A DNA stretch of 64,000 nt from contig JBIKWD010000001.1 of assembly GCA_044356505.1 (NCBI GenBank), positions 16,422-80,421 on the forward strand. Direction: 5' to 3'. The stretch comes from QWPT01 sp044356505. GTDB lineage: Bacteria; Planctomycetota; Phycisphaerae; Phycisphaerales; SM1A02. Positions 1 to 8,225 of this stretch are shown in pieces (the first letter of the stretch is position 1; the number at the start of each line of letters is the position of its first letter). A program made the translations under genes and the position numbers. Under the pieces are notes generated by a model. That model did not search any database. It was not told where the DNA came from and saw only the letters and a list, made by a program, of their open reading frames with translations.

Positions 1-1034
1 TGGGGCTGCACCACCACGAGCGTCGTCAGGCCCAGCACCACGAATGCGCCGATCGCGACGAGCCTGATGAAGTTGCGCAGGAGGAGCTGGTAGCCCCACG
101 AGCTCGTGATGTCGAAGCCGAACTGGTAGTTCACCGCCTCGTTGATCGAGCGAACGATCGAATCGGGCGCCGCGAAGAGGCTCAGCACGCGGGAGTCGAA
201 CGCAGGCCGCGGGACCTCGCCGACCCGGCGCGGGCGGTAGAGGTTCAGCACGAAGCTGAGCAGCGTCTCCGAAGCGACGCCGATCATGAAGAACGAGATG
301 CCGTAGGCGATGCCCTCGAGCACGCGGGTCGCGTCGCCCGGCTTCTCCTCGAGAAGGACGAACACCGTCCCGACCCCGAGCGCCGAGCAGACGAGGGCGT
401 TGCCCACCATCACCGCCGCGCCGCCGCGCAGGATCGACCATGCCTTCTGAAGCGCCATGCCCGCGACGAAGCGCGAGAAGATGAAGGCGATCAGCGCGGA
501 GCCGAAGGCGACCGCAAGCTGCCAGCCCGGAAGCTCGGTCACCCCGAACCTTCCGGCGTCGGTGCCCGGCGTGTCCTTCAGGCCCATCCACCAGAGCGTC
601 GCCCACGCGAAGCCGACCAGCATGGCCGCGTAGACCAGGCTGAGCGCCGGCATCAGGACCCGGTGCATGAGATCGAGCCGGCGACGCGCCACGCGTGCCT
701 CGTCGACTGCGAACATGCGCCCCTGGTCGTCGGTGCGCGGCCCCGAGTCGAACTCAAGCGACTCGAGCCGCTCGAGCTTGTGCTGGTGGAAGACGAGGAT
801 GAGTCCGAGCCATACCACGAGGCCGGCGAAGGCCCACGCGGACGCGATCACGCTCGCCGAGTCGCTGAGCGACGGCGGCGGCGGCTGGCCGGGAAGCACC
901 GACGCGGGGTCCCCCACCATCGGCCCGGTCGTCTTTCCGAAGATGAGAAGGAGGAGGGCGATCGCGAGCTGGACGGCCAATCCAGCTGAGGCGACACGCG
1001 TGGCCCTTTGGTAGGCGTGGTGATCGATGCGCAT
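1..1034 (-). CDS. SPFH/HflK-like membrane protein, N-terminal part (cut by window edge)
   Basis: The frame starts with ATG at 1034, two codons after an in-frame TGA, and runs open to the left edge, giving about 344 residues with no stop. It has about seven hydrophobic segments (near residues 18-35, 60-82, 128-152, 172-195, 203-228, 238-262 and 318-342). The last visible residues, LTTLVVVQP, follow the final membrane segment and match the point where HflK/prohibitin-type proteins enter the SPFH domain (VVxPxExA). From family knowledge, I infer an SPFH scaffold or protease modulator with an unusually long polytopic N-terminus. The SPFH domain itself lies outside the window, so the call rests on that junction and on the amphipathic NEAVNYQFGFD stretch before it. 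It is divergent from the ABC-2 permease. Confidence 0.62.
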   Translation of the reverse strand, partial: MRIDHHAYQRATRVASAGLAVQLAIALLLLIFGKTTGPMVGDPASVLPGQPPPPSLSDSASVIASAWAFAGLVVWLGLILVFHQHKLERLESLEFDSGPRTDDQGRMFAVDEARVARRRLDLMHRVLMPALSLVYAAMLVGFAWATLWWMGLKDTPGTDAGRFGVTELPGWQLAVAFGSALIAFIFSRFVAGMALQKAWSILRGGAAVMVGNALVCSALGVGTVFVLLEEKPGDATRVLEGIAYGISFFMIGVASETLLSFVLNLYRPRRVGEVPRPAFDSRVLSLFAAPDSIVRSINEAVNYQFGFDITSSWGYQLLLRNFIRLVAIGAFVVLGLTTLVVVQP

Positions 1035-1480
1035 CGGTCAGGCGTTCTGATTCAGGCTCGGACGGTGCCGGCGCCATGCGGACTGCACCACGGGCGCCGA
1101 CGGACGGAAGTGACCAGCCGAAGAGGCTGGAGCGGTACTGTAAGGTACGCGCGTCGACCGTGTGGAAGTTCGAACGCGTTTCGAATCCTCCGCGTAGCGC
1201 CTCCCGCCGTACCCTCTCGCGGTCGCACTGCGGCCCTCGCCGCCGACGGACCGCGCGAGACTCGGCGGCATCAGCGGGATTCGCCGTGGATCGCGCGGGG
1301 GGACGCCGCAGAGACCGCCCCGAACCTCGGCCCGGCCCCGGGCGCAGCAAGCCCACGTGTCCGAACGCGTGTCCGAACGCGCGCGCCGTTCGCGAGTACT
1401 CTTCCGAAGCCGACCGCCCGGACGGCGCTTCCGTACGGCTCGTCCGTGCGACCGAACCCTGTGTTCCAACCAGACGCGTC
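1035..1480. other. Intergenic region between divergent genes
   Basis: About 445 bases separate the divergent HflK-like and ABC-2 genes. Open frames on both strands here have the arginine-rich composition of shadow frames, and I see no domain in them. A perfect 12-base unit (cgtgtccgaacg) is duplicated at 1356-1379. A direct repeat of ggtac flanks tgtaa near 1132-1146. I see no convincing promoter or RNA gene. Confidence 0.5.
1356..1379. repeat. 12-bp tandem duplication
   Basis: Two perfect adjacent copies of cgtgtccgaacg lie in non-coding DNA upstream of the ABC-2 permease. It is one of many short tandem duplications in the window. Confidence 0.8.
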
Positions 1481-2476
1481 ATGTCGTTCCTCGACCAATT
1501 CATCGCCATCGTCCGCAACACCTTCCTCGAGTCGGTGCGCCAGCCGATCCTGCTCGTCGTGGCGGGGGCGGCGACCCTCCTGATCGTGCTGTGCAATCCG
1601 TTCAGCGCATGGACGATGAAGGACGACCAGAGGATGCTCATCGACCTCGGGCTCGCGACGGTGTTCCTGTCCATCACGATCCTCTCCGCCTTCATCGCCA
1701 CCAGCGTCCTCGGCCGGGAGATCGACAACCGCACCGTCCTGACCGTGGTGTCGAAGCCCGTTCCGCGCCCGATCTTCATCGTCGGCAAGTACGTGGGCGT
1801 GTCGCTGACCATGTCGCTCACGCTCGTCTACATCGGGCTTGTCTTCATGATGGTCGAGATGCACGGCACGCTGCAGACCGTGCGCGATCCGCTGCACATG
1901 CCCGTGATCCTCTTCGGCCTCGGCGCGGTCCTCGCGGCGGTCGGCGTCGGGGCGTGGATGAACTACTTCTACAACCGCAACTTCGCGGCGTGGACGATCG
2001 GTCTCGGCGTCCCCTTCCTTTCGTTCGCATACCTCCTTGCGCTTCTCTTCGACGCGGAGTGGAACTCCGTCCCGATCGCGACGCAGTTCGAGCCCGAGAT
2101 GTGGAAGGCGCTCTTCCTGATCGGGCTCGCGGCCCTGGTGCTCAACGCGGTGGCCATCACAGCGAGCACCCGCTTCGGGCAGGTGATCACCCTGCTCGTC
2201 GTCCTCGGCATCTTCCTGCTCGGCCTGCTCTCGGACTGGATGCTGGGGTCACGCCTCGCCTCGGGCGAGGCGCCCGGCGCGCTCGCGAAGGCGTTCCTCT
2301 CGACGTGCCGCGCCGCACTGCCCAACTTCCAGGTCTTCTGGCTCTCCGACGCCCTCACGCAGAAGAAGTCGATCCCGCTCGACTACATCGGCTACACCGT
2401 GCCGTACACGCTGGCTCTGGTGACCGCGCTCCTGTCGCTCGCGACCGCCCTCTTCCAGCGGCGCGAAGTCGGCTGA
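1481..2476 (+). CDS. ABC-2 type transporter permease
   Basis: This 331-residue integral membrane protein has about six hydrophobic helices. It looks like the permease half of an ABC-2 exporter. The N-terminus (FLDQFIAIVRNTFLESVRQP) is the amphipathic segment typical of ABC-2 permeases, which begin with a cytoplasmic helix marked NTFxExxR. A conserved loop follows the second helix (REIDNRTVLTVVSKPVPR), and this REI...T...S+P pattern is seen in ABC-2 members that reorganise export gates. The ATG at 1481 is chosen because upstream sequence in the same frame is arginine-rich and not protein-like. No ATPase is adjacent on the same strand, so its partner must lie elsewhere. Substrate unknown. Confidence 0.8.
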   Translation: MSFLDQFIAIVRNTFLESVRQPILLVVAGAATLLIVLCNPFSAWTMKDDQRMLIDLGLATVFLSITILSAFIATSVLGREIDNRTVLTVVSKPVPRPIFIVGKYVGVSLTMSLTLVYIGLVFMMVEMHGTLQTVRDPLHMPVILFGLGAVLAAVGVGAWMNYFYNRNFAAWTIGLGVPFLSFAYLLALLFDAEWNSVPIATQFEPEMWKALFLIGLAALVLNAVAITASTRFGQVITLLVVLGIFLLGLLSDWMLGSRLASGEAPGALAKAFLSTCRAALPNFQVFWLSDALTQKKSIPLDYIGYTVPYTLALVTALLSLATALFQRREVG

Positions 2477-2482
2477 GGCCAG

Positions 2483-3142
2483 TCAGAGAGGGTTGTTCGC
2501 GGGGCGTCGCCACGAGTCGACCTCGGCCTTCACGAACGGCCGGGTGAGGACGATCGCCATCACGAAGGGCCACGTCGCGAAGAAGATGCTGGCGATTCCG
2601 ATGCCGCGAAGCGCCTGCGTCTCCGCTTCGGCTCGGTCGGGAATCGGCGGCAGCTGATCCTCGCGGATGGCCGGGTCCTTGCGCATCTGCTCGCGCACCG
2701 AGGCGACGATCTCGATCTGCCATTCGACCTGCGGCTTCAGGGTCAGGACCGCGGCCCCGAGCCCGAGGACCACCAGCAGGAGCCGGGCCACGACCCACGA
2801 CAGGATCAGCGCCCGCCCGCGCGGATCGCGACGGAGCAGCATCGCCGCGCCCACGATCAGCATCACGCCGAGGACCGTCAGCAGGCCGAACTGGACAACC
2901 GTCAGCCAGAGCACCGTCGGCGGCGGGCTCGGCACCGTGAAGCCGGATGCGGCCGACGCGCGGTCGCCGAACACCACCATCGCGGCGCCGATTCCCTGCA
3001 TGCAGAAGCCCATCACGCCGACCACGAGCGAAAGGCTCGCGAAGACGATGCGCCAACGCGACTGCCTCTCGCTCCGATCGTCGGGATAGGGCGCGTAGGG
3101 GCTGCTCTCGGACACGGATGGTCTCGCGTCGGCTGGGTCCAT
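2483..3142 (-). CDS. Four-TM hypothetical membrane protein
   Basis: This 219-residue protein has a polar, proline- and serine-rich N-terminal tail (residues 1-30). Four hydrophobic segments follow (about 31-60, 80-103, 112-136 and 180-200). A charged loop lies between the third and fourth (VEWQIEIVASVREQMRKDP...). I do not recognise a family. The gene converges on the ABC-2 permease, with only a few bases between their ends. The last visible helix ends in a short basic/polar tail (EVDSWRRPANNPL). The composition is protein-like in this frame only, which supports it as real coding sequence. Function unknown. Confidence 0.7.
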   Translation of the reverse strand: MDPADARPSVSESSPYAPYPDDRSERQSRWRIVFASLSLVVGVMGFCMQGIGAAMVVFGDRASAASGFTVPSPPPTVLWLTVVQFGLLTVLGVMLIVGAAMLLRRDPRGRALILSWVVARLLLVVLGLGAAVLTLKPQVEWQIEIVASVREQMRKDPAIREDQLPPIPDRAEAETQALRGIGIASIFFATWPFVMAIVLTRPFVKAEVDSWRRPANNPL

Positions 3143-3169
3143 CGCCGCATCATGTCTGACGCAGGGCGA

Positions 3170-3203
3170 AAATGAAAGCCGCCCCGCCTGGCGGGCGGGG
3201 CGG
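3170..3203 (-). terminator. Intrinsic terminator after the ClpP-fold gene
   Basis: A 10-bp GC stem (3179-3188 pairing with 3194-3203, loop tggcg) is followed on the minus strand by CTTTCATTTT. It lies between the stop at 3263 and the next minus-strand start at 3142, so it should end the protease transcript. Confidence 0.7.
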
Positions 3204-3262
3204 TCTCAGCTCGATAGTCGATGGTCGCTGGTCGGGAGCCTTGCCGACGCCGCGCGCGGCCC

Positions 3263-4645
3263 TTACGGGCGCTCGCGCTTCTTCAGGTCGGCGAGGTCCT
3301 TCTTCAGGCGCGCGAGCATGCGCTTGAACTCCTCGGGCGCCTCGTTCTCCGTCTCGCTCGGCGGGAAGAACCTCGGTTCCTCGTAGACCATGCCCGGGTA
3401 GCAGCGCTCGTACCACTTGTTGATCTCGGTCAGGGTGCGGATCTGGAACCCGAGCATCTCCTCCTCGGTGGATCCGGCGGGATTCTGGAGATCGTTCGCG
3501 AGGCGGACCTTCTCCTCGATGCAGCGCTTGAGCAGCCGCTGCCAGTTCTCGGCGATGCGGCGGCCCGCCTTCTCCTCGGTCCAGTCCTTCAACTGGAGGA
3601 GCGCGGCGAGTTCCTCGACCGTGTCGGCGGTGCCGTCGGAGAATCCGCTGTGAAGCGCGTTCGATGCGTTGAGCGTCAGGTTCTCCTTCGCGTCGGAGAG
3701 CTTGTACTTGCCCTGCATCGTGCTGTACCAGGTGACGTTGCCGTCCTCGTCCTTGTCGTAGCTGCACTCGATCGGGTTGGTCACCATCGCCTGCGCGACG
3801 ATCGGCGGACGTCCGCCCATCTTGGCGACCTCGGCGATCTTCTCGAGCCACGCATCGAGTTCGCGGCCCGAGATGGCGGTCGTGCCCGCGAACATCGTGA
3901 TCGAGCCGAATGCGCCGACGCGCATGAAGTAGATCTCGTCGCAGTGCAGCGCCGTGAAGGCCGCGGCGGAGATCGCCTCGCGGATCCACGCGATGACGCG
4001 GTGGCGCTTCTTGACCTCCTTGAGCGTGGCGTGGATCTTGTCGCCTTCGATCACGAGGCCGCCGCCGCTCTCGATCAGGAGCACGATGATCTGGCCGTCG
4101 CCGAACTTGTCGGCTTCCTTGGCGACCGCCTCGATCTCGTTGTGGCGCATGCCGGTGCCGACCGTGCCGTTCATCGGAAGGACGAAGATGCGCGGCTTCT
4201 CCGCCATCGGCGAGGCGGACTTCTTCGGGCCTTTGCCGCGGGCCGGCGTCGTCTGTCCGCCCGTCGTCGACTGAGACTTCGACGCGGAGGCCTGGGAAGC
4301 AGGCGCCGCGGGGGACGGCTCCTTCGCGGAGCCTCCGCCCGATGCATCCACCGCATCCGAGATGGTCTCGAGCTTGCGGAGATCGAAGGAGACGATCGTG
4401 CGCCGGACGGTGCGGCCGTTCTCCTCGACCTCGATCACGACGAGATTCCTCTCGGCCTTGACGACGGTCCCTTCGACCGTGAGCTCGCGGCCGTTCTGAA
4501 CATAGGTTGCGCGGACCGTGGCGCCCACGTCGCCCTTCCAAACGGAGCCGTTCGAGAGACGGACGTCCGCCGCGTAGGACGGCGATGCCAGGAGGAGGAT
4601 GGCCACGAGGATCGCGGCCGTGCGGGTGAGGGTTGCGAGGTTCAT
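3263..4645 (-). CDS. Exported ClpP/SppA-fold protein (tandem paralogue B)
   Basis: This is a 460-residue protein with a signal peptide (residues 1-26, cleavage after SYA). The ATG at 4645 is preferred over an upstream in-frame start because it places the signal peptide at the N-terminus. A small SH3-like N-terminal part (about 27-90) is followed by an A/S/P/K-rich linker and then a ClpP/SppA/NfeD-type fold. The fold shows LPMNGTVGTGM (first strand), LLIESGGGL (oxyanion-loop region) and AISAAAFTALHCDEIYF. The serine of ISAAAF sits where SppA/NfeD-type enzymes have the nucleophile of SAGAY. A long charged C-terminus ends in KKDLADLKKRERP. It follows a second ClpP-fold gene on the same strand. 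I infer a periplasmic serine hydrolase or a degenerate relative; catalytic activity is not assured. Confidence 0.72.
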   Translation of the reverse strand: MNLATLTRTAAILVAILLLASPSYAADVRLSNGSVWKGDVGATVRATYVQNGRELTVEGTVVKAERNLVVIEVEENGRTVRRTIVSFDLRKLETISDAVDASGGGSAKEPSPAAPASQASASKSQSTTGGQTTPARGKGPKKSASPMAEKPRIFVLPMNGTVGTGMRHNEIEAVAKEADKFGDGQIIVLLIESGGGLVIEGDKIHATLKEVKKRHRVIAWIREAISAAAFTALHCDEIYFMRVGAFGSITMFAGTTAISGRELDAWLEKIAEVAKMGGRPPIVAQAMVTNPIECSYDKDEDGNVTWYSTMQGKYKLSDAKENLTLNASNALHSGFSDGTADTVEELAALLQLKDWTEEKAGRRIAENWQRLLKRCIEEKVRLANDLQNPAGSTEEEMLGFQIRTLTEINKWYERCYPGMVYEEPRFFPPSETENEAPEEFKRMLARLKKDLADLKKRERP

Positions 4646-4754
4646 GTTCTGTTCAACCAATCTCTGTGTGTTCAGCTTCTGCCTGCGTTCGCGCGGGGCG
4701 CGTTCTTCGCGGATGTCGGCTCGTCCGTCGGCCGGGTTCGAGCGGAGCGGGCCG

Positions 4755-5918
4755 TCAGCGACCGCCGCCGAGCCCGCCCATGCCGCCGCCGCCGCGACCG
4801 CCGCCACCGCTTCCGCGGTTGCGCTTCTCGGCTTCCTTCATCCGCGCGATGTCCTTCTTCAGGTTGTCGATCAGCAGCTCGAGCTCCATGCGGCTTGGCA
4901 TCCGCTCGATGCGCGCCTTGTACTCGATCGCCGGGTAGCGCTTCATCGCGTCGACGATGTTGCCAAGCAGCGACACGCGGCGCGCGAGGCCGGCTGAGTC
5001 TTCGTCGGTCTCGATGGCGTCGCGGAGCCAGTCCCTGCAGCGGTCGAACGCCTTGCGCCAGTCCTCGACGTAGCTCTTGCCGATCTTCTCGCCGTTCTCG
5101 AGCTTGTTGTACTCGCGGTAGCCGAGAAGGAACATGAGATCGCCGAGGTCGTCGGCGACGCCCTTGGCGAGACCGGACTCCTCGGCGAGCAGCGCCGAGA
5201 AGTTCGCGACCTGCTCCGGCGAGTTGTCGACGATCCAGACTCCGCTCGCGTCGGGCATCCACACGACGTTGCGTCCCTCGAACTTGATGGAGAGCGACTC
5301 GCTCGGCGTCATCATCGCCTCTCCGAGGACCAGCGGGTATCCGCCCTGCTCGAGGAAGCCGTTCGCCATGCCCTTGATGGCGCGGTCCATCTTCGACGCC
5401 ACGTCGGGGTCCTCCCAGCCGCCCGCCATCTGTCCGACCCGCGACAGACCCATGATGCGGCCGTCGCTGCGGATGTAGAGCTCGGGCCACGCGAGCGCGA
5501 TCAGCGAGCCGAACCCGACCGAGTCGCGCACCCACATGATCTGGGGGATGTCGCGCAGGTCCTCCTGGAAGCGCTTTACCATGCCGCGGTAGTCCTCGAT
5601 GAGCCCGAGGCCGAACTCACCGCGGTCGTCGTCCTGCAGGTAGAAGTTCTGGTTGACGTCGGCGCTGAAGAGATCGATGACGATGATGTCGGGCTTCGTC
5701 TTCTTGATGTCCTCGATGTAGCGCTCGAAGAGCTGCATGTTGATGTCGGTGCCCATCTGGCCCGACCCGCCGTCCGGACCGGCGAGCGGCACGACGTACA
5801 CGTTCGGGGTCGCAAGCGTCGATGGCAGCGGCGCACGGCTCTGCGCGACCGCTTCGCCTCCGAGGGCGAGCGAGAGGCTTGAGGCAAGAACGGCGACGGT
5901 CGAGGTGATGGTTCGCAT
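4755..5918 (-). CDS. Exported ClpP-fold protein (tandem paralogue A)
   Basis: This is a 387-residue protein with a signal peptide (residues 1-26, AVAQS). The mature part has the same layout as the following gene: VYVVPLAG (strand 1), PDIIVIDLFSADVN, and DSVGFGSLIALAWPELYI, where a ClpP/SppA nucleophile segment (SAGxxIAxAADEI) would lie. Here SVGFGS replaces the usual SAG, and the oxyanion glycines are missing (LFSADVN in place of SPGG), so activity may be lost. The C-terminal 40 residues are charged then glycine-rich (RGSGGGGRGGGGMGGLGGGR). Both paralogues share an RMPSRMELELLIDNLKKDIARMKE-like tail. The two genes are 109 bases apart and were probably duplicated in place; they may work as a pair. 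Confidence 0.7.
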   Translation of the reverse strand: MRTITSTVAVLASSLSLALGGEAVAQSRAPLPSTLATPNVYVVPLAGPDGGSGQMGTDINMQLFERYIEDIKKTKPDIIVIDLFSADVNQNFYLQDDDRGEFGLGLIEDYRGMVKRFQEDLRDIPQIMWVRDSVGFGSLIALAWPELYIRSDGRIMGLSRVGQMAGGWEDPDVASKMDRAIKGMANGFLEQGGYPLVLGEAMMTPSESLSIKFEGRNVVWMPDASGVWIVDNSPEQVANFSALLAEESGLAKGVADDLGDLMFLLGYREYNKLENGEKIGKSYVEDWRKAFDRCRDWLRDAIETDEDSAGLARRVSLLGNIVDAMKRYPAIEYKARIERMPSRMELELLIDNLKKDIARMKEAEKRNRGSGGGGRGGGGMGGLGGGR

Positions 5919-6150
5919 GGCGCGCGTGACCTGAGGTTGGGTTGACCGAAAGGATGAAGTCGAGGGTGCCTGTCTTCCGGCGGCTCGGCGGGAAAGCCAG
6001 ACCGACCCACCCGAGACCGATCGAAGATCGGCTCGCGCGGCCCGGTTCGGGGATAGTACACCTCCGAACGCAGCGGTTGCGAGTCCTGCCCGCGAAGCCG
6101 AGCAATTCTCGGCCGCCGCAACCGCGGGAGCCCGGCCGTCGTCGGCCTTG

Positions 6151-6265
6151 CCCCGCCCGCAGGCGCTATCGCACCCCGCCCGCAGGCGCTATCGCACCCC
6201 GCCCGCAGGCGCTATCGCACCCCGCCCGCAGGCGCTATCGCACCCCGCCCGCAGGCGATACGCCG
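6151..6265. repeat. 23-bp tandem repeat, five copies
   Basis: The unit ccccgcccgcaggcgctatc+gca repeats at 6151, 6174, 6197, 6220 and 6243. The first four copies are nearly identical and the last diverges at its end. It lies just beyond the cca stop codon at 6271. The period is not a multiple of three, which agrees with a non-coding position. Confidence 0.9.
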
Positions 6266-6270
6266 CAGCG

Positions 6271-7509
6271 TCAGGGGCGGTTCTCGGCATCCCGCACGAG
6301 GCGAAGCGCGTCCTCGGCCGAGGAGATGCGCCCCTCGAGCTGGGCGTCCATGGCGAGCCCGAGCCACTCCTTGAAGCTGGGTCCGGGCCGATACCCCGCT
6401 GCGATCAGCGCGGCTCCGTCGAGAAGCGGATGCGGGAGCGCGCGCGCTGGAAGCTCGCGGTCGGCGCGCTCCGCGATCTCGCGGCCGCGTTCGGGCGCCT
6501 CCGCCGCGACGAGCAGGACCGCGCTGTCGAAGCCGGGCTCCGCGATGAGCCTCGCCCGCTGCGCGACTCCGAGCCGGTCGAACTCCCGGAGGAGCGTCCC
6601 GCGGATCGAGAGCGCGTGGGAGATGGCGTCGGTTTCGTCGTTCGACAGGACGAGCCGCCGCCGAAGCATGGAGATCAGCTCGGCCTGCGCGTCTTCCCCG
6701 GCGTCGCCCCCCACCCGATCGAGCCACCACGCGGCGAGTGCGGTCGTCCACCCCCCGAGCGGGACGTCGGACGGCAGGCCCTCGATCCGCCGGCCGGCGC
6801 GCACTCCGCGAACTCCGAAGACGGCGCCGTCGAGCCCGAGCGCCTCGACGAGGTCGGCGGCGCGGGCGCGGTTCGGGTGCGCGAGCATCTCGCGCAGCTC
6901 CGCGCCGACGCGCTCGGCGCTGACGGATGCGAGCTCGCCGGCGTGGACGGCGACCGCGTCGAACGTGGCACGTTCGATCTCGAAGCCGAGCCGCGCCGCG
7001 AAGCGCGCCGCGCGAAGCATGCGGAGCCGGTCCTCGCGGATGCGTTCGTGGGGGTCGCCGATCGCGCGGACGAGCCGCGCGGCGATGTCGCTCTCGCCGC
7101 CGACGAAGTCGACCGTCTTTCCGCTCGCAGGATCCTCGAACAGCCCGTTGATCGTGAAGTCGCGCCGTTTCGCGTCGTGTTCCGCCGTCGAGTAGCTCAC
7201 CTCGCTTGGCCGCCGGCCGTCGTGGTACGGGCCGTCCTCGCGGAAGGTGGCGACCTCGAAGGTGTGACCGCCGTGGCGCACGAGCATGACGCCGAACGCC
7301 TCGCCGACGCCGCGCGCCTTCGGATAGACGGCCTTGACCTCGTCGGGCCGCGCGCCCGTCGCGATGTCGTAGTCCTTCACGGGGCGCCCGAGCAGCCGGT
7401 CGCGCACGCAGCCGCCGGCGAAGTAGACCTCGTGGCCCGCCCGGGCGAGTCCGTCCGCGACCGCGCACGCGGCGTCGCGCAGCGGCATCGCGGGATCGCG
7501 GCCGTTCAT
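6271..7509 (-). CDS. cca: CCA tRNA nucleotidyltransferase / poly(A) polymerase family
   Basis: This 412-residue cytoplasmic enzyme adds or repairs the 3' CCA end of tRNAs. The class II nucleotidyltransferase core is clear: AGGCVRDRLLGRPVKDYDIATG (about 31-52) holds the GG motif and the two metal-binding aspartates of DxD (46 and 48). RRDFTINGLF follows, then the ERIREDRLRMLRAARFAARLGF helix typical of CCA/PAP enzymes. The start is fixed by an ATGA overlap with the plsC stop. It is the last gene of a four-gene minus-strand operon with cmk and plsC. A C-terminal HD domain is not evident. CCA-adding and poly(A) polymerases cannot be separated by sight; CCA-adding is likelier by size and DxD context. 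Confidence 0.9.
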   Translation of the reverse strand: MNGRDPAMPLRDAACAVADGLARAGHEVYFAGGCVRDRLLGRPVKDYDIATGARPDEVKAVYPKARGVGEAFGVMLVRHGGHTFEVATFREDGPYHDGRRPSEVSYSTAEHDAKRRDFTINGLFEDPASGKTVDFVGGESDIAARLVRAIGDPHERIREDRLRMLRAARFAARLGFEIERATFDAVAVHAGELASVSAERVGAELREMLAHPNRARAADLVEALGLDGAVFGVRGVRAGRRIEGLPSDVPLGGWTTALAAWWLDRVGGDAGEDAQAELISMLRRRLVLSNDETDAISHALSIRGTLLREFDRLGVAQRARLIAEPGFDSAVLLVAAEAPERGREIAERADRELPARALPHPLLDGAALIAAGYRPGPSFKEWLGLAMDAQLEGRISSAEDALRLVRDAENRP

Positions 7510-8225
7510 CGCGCGTCCCCGCCACGCCATGCGGTCAGTTCGGCGCGCGCGTCCGCGAAGGCGGCCGAGACCGCCGCATGCATCGTCGCGAGCGCCTCTT
7601 CCTCGGGCATGGCGGCAAGCGCCGCGCCGTCGAGGGGCTCGCCGCACGAGCAGACGACCTTGCCGCGGAAATGCGGGAGCTTGCGCGCGCGCGGCCAGGC
7701 CTCGAACGCGCCGTCGACGCCCATCGGCAGCACCGCGGGCTTCACCTTCTTGACGAGCAGCATGACGCCTCGCTTGAAGGCGAGCATCTCGCCGTCCTGC
7801 GAGCGCGTTCCCTCGGGATAGAGGATGACGACGCGACCTGCCTCGAGTTCGGCGATCGCGACGCGCATCGCCTCGAGGTCGCCGCCCGAACGCTTGATGG
7901 GCTGCGCGTGCACGGAGCGGATCAGCCAGCCGAACGGGCCGACGAAGAGTGTGTCGCGCGCGAGCGCCGTGAACTGGCGGTCCCACACCGTCACGCCGTT
8001 GATCATCGGATCGAGGAACGACTGGTGGTTGGAGATGACGAGGATCGGTCCCGTGCGCGGCACGCGCTCGCGGTGGATCCGTCGGAGTCCGTAGCAGAGC
8101 TTGAGCGCGCTCCAGCAGCAGAAAGCGCAGAAATCCCACCACGCCGTCGCGACGAAGCCCCGTCCGGGCACGCGACGCCGATGGTCGAACGGATTGGGAA
8201 GGACGGGGACCCGTGCCGCTGTCAC
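7506..8225 (-). CDS. plsC: 1-acyl-sn-glycerol-3-phosphate acyltransferase
   Basis: This 239-residue protein of the PlsC/LPLAT family acylates lysophosphatidic acid at the sn-2 position in phospholipid synthesis at the inner membrane. The catalytic HX4D box is NHQSFLD (66-72). The substrate-binding motif appears as YPEGTRS (about 135-141), and the later proline-containing block appears as AVLPMGVDGAF. One N-terminal hydrophobic stretch (about 26-45) fits a membrane anchor. The GTG start overlaps the cmk stop (GTGA), and the stop overlaps the cca start (ATGA), so the three genes should be translationally coupled. The cmk-plsC neighbourhood is common in bacteria and supports the assignment. Confidence 0.92.
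   Translation of the reverse strand: MTAARVPVLPNPFDHRRRVPGRGFVATAWWDFCAFCCWSALKLCYGLRRIHRERVPRTGPILVISNHQSFLDPMINGVTVWDRQFTALARDTLFVGPFGWLIRSVHAQPIKRSGGDLEAMRVAIAELEAGRVVILYPEGTRSQDGEMLAFKRGVMLLVKKVKPAVLPMGVDGAFEAWPRARKLPHFRGKVVCSCGEPLDGAALAAMPEEEALATMHAAVSAAFADARAELTAWRGGDAR

Noticed and set aside
1165..1190. tRNA T-arm-like ttcgaatcc
   Set aside because: The flanking bases do not form a five-pair stem and no acceptor or anticodon arm can be drawn.
754..1821. Long minus-strand frame antisense to the ABC-2 permease start
   Set aside because: It is arginine/serine-rich and overlaps two real genes in other frames. High GC alone makes such open frames common.
3221..5137. A 638-codon plus-strand frame opposite the two ClpP-fold genes
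   Set aside because: It is an antisense shadow. The minus-strand frames have signal peptides and a recognisable fold; this one has only Arg/Leu/Asp-rich sequence.
6151..6265. CRISPR array
   Set aside because: The copies are directly adjacent with no spacers, and no cas gene is nearby.
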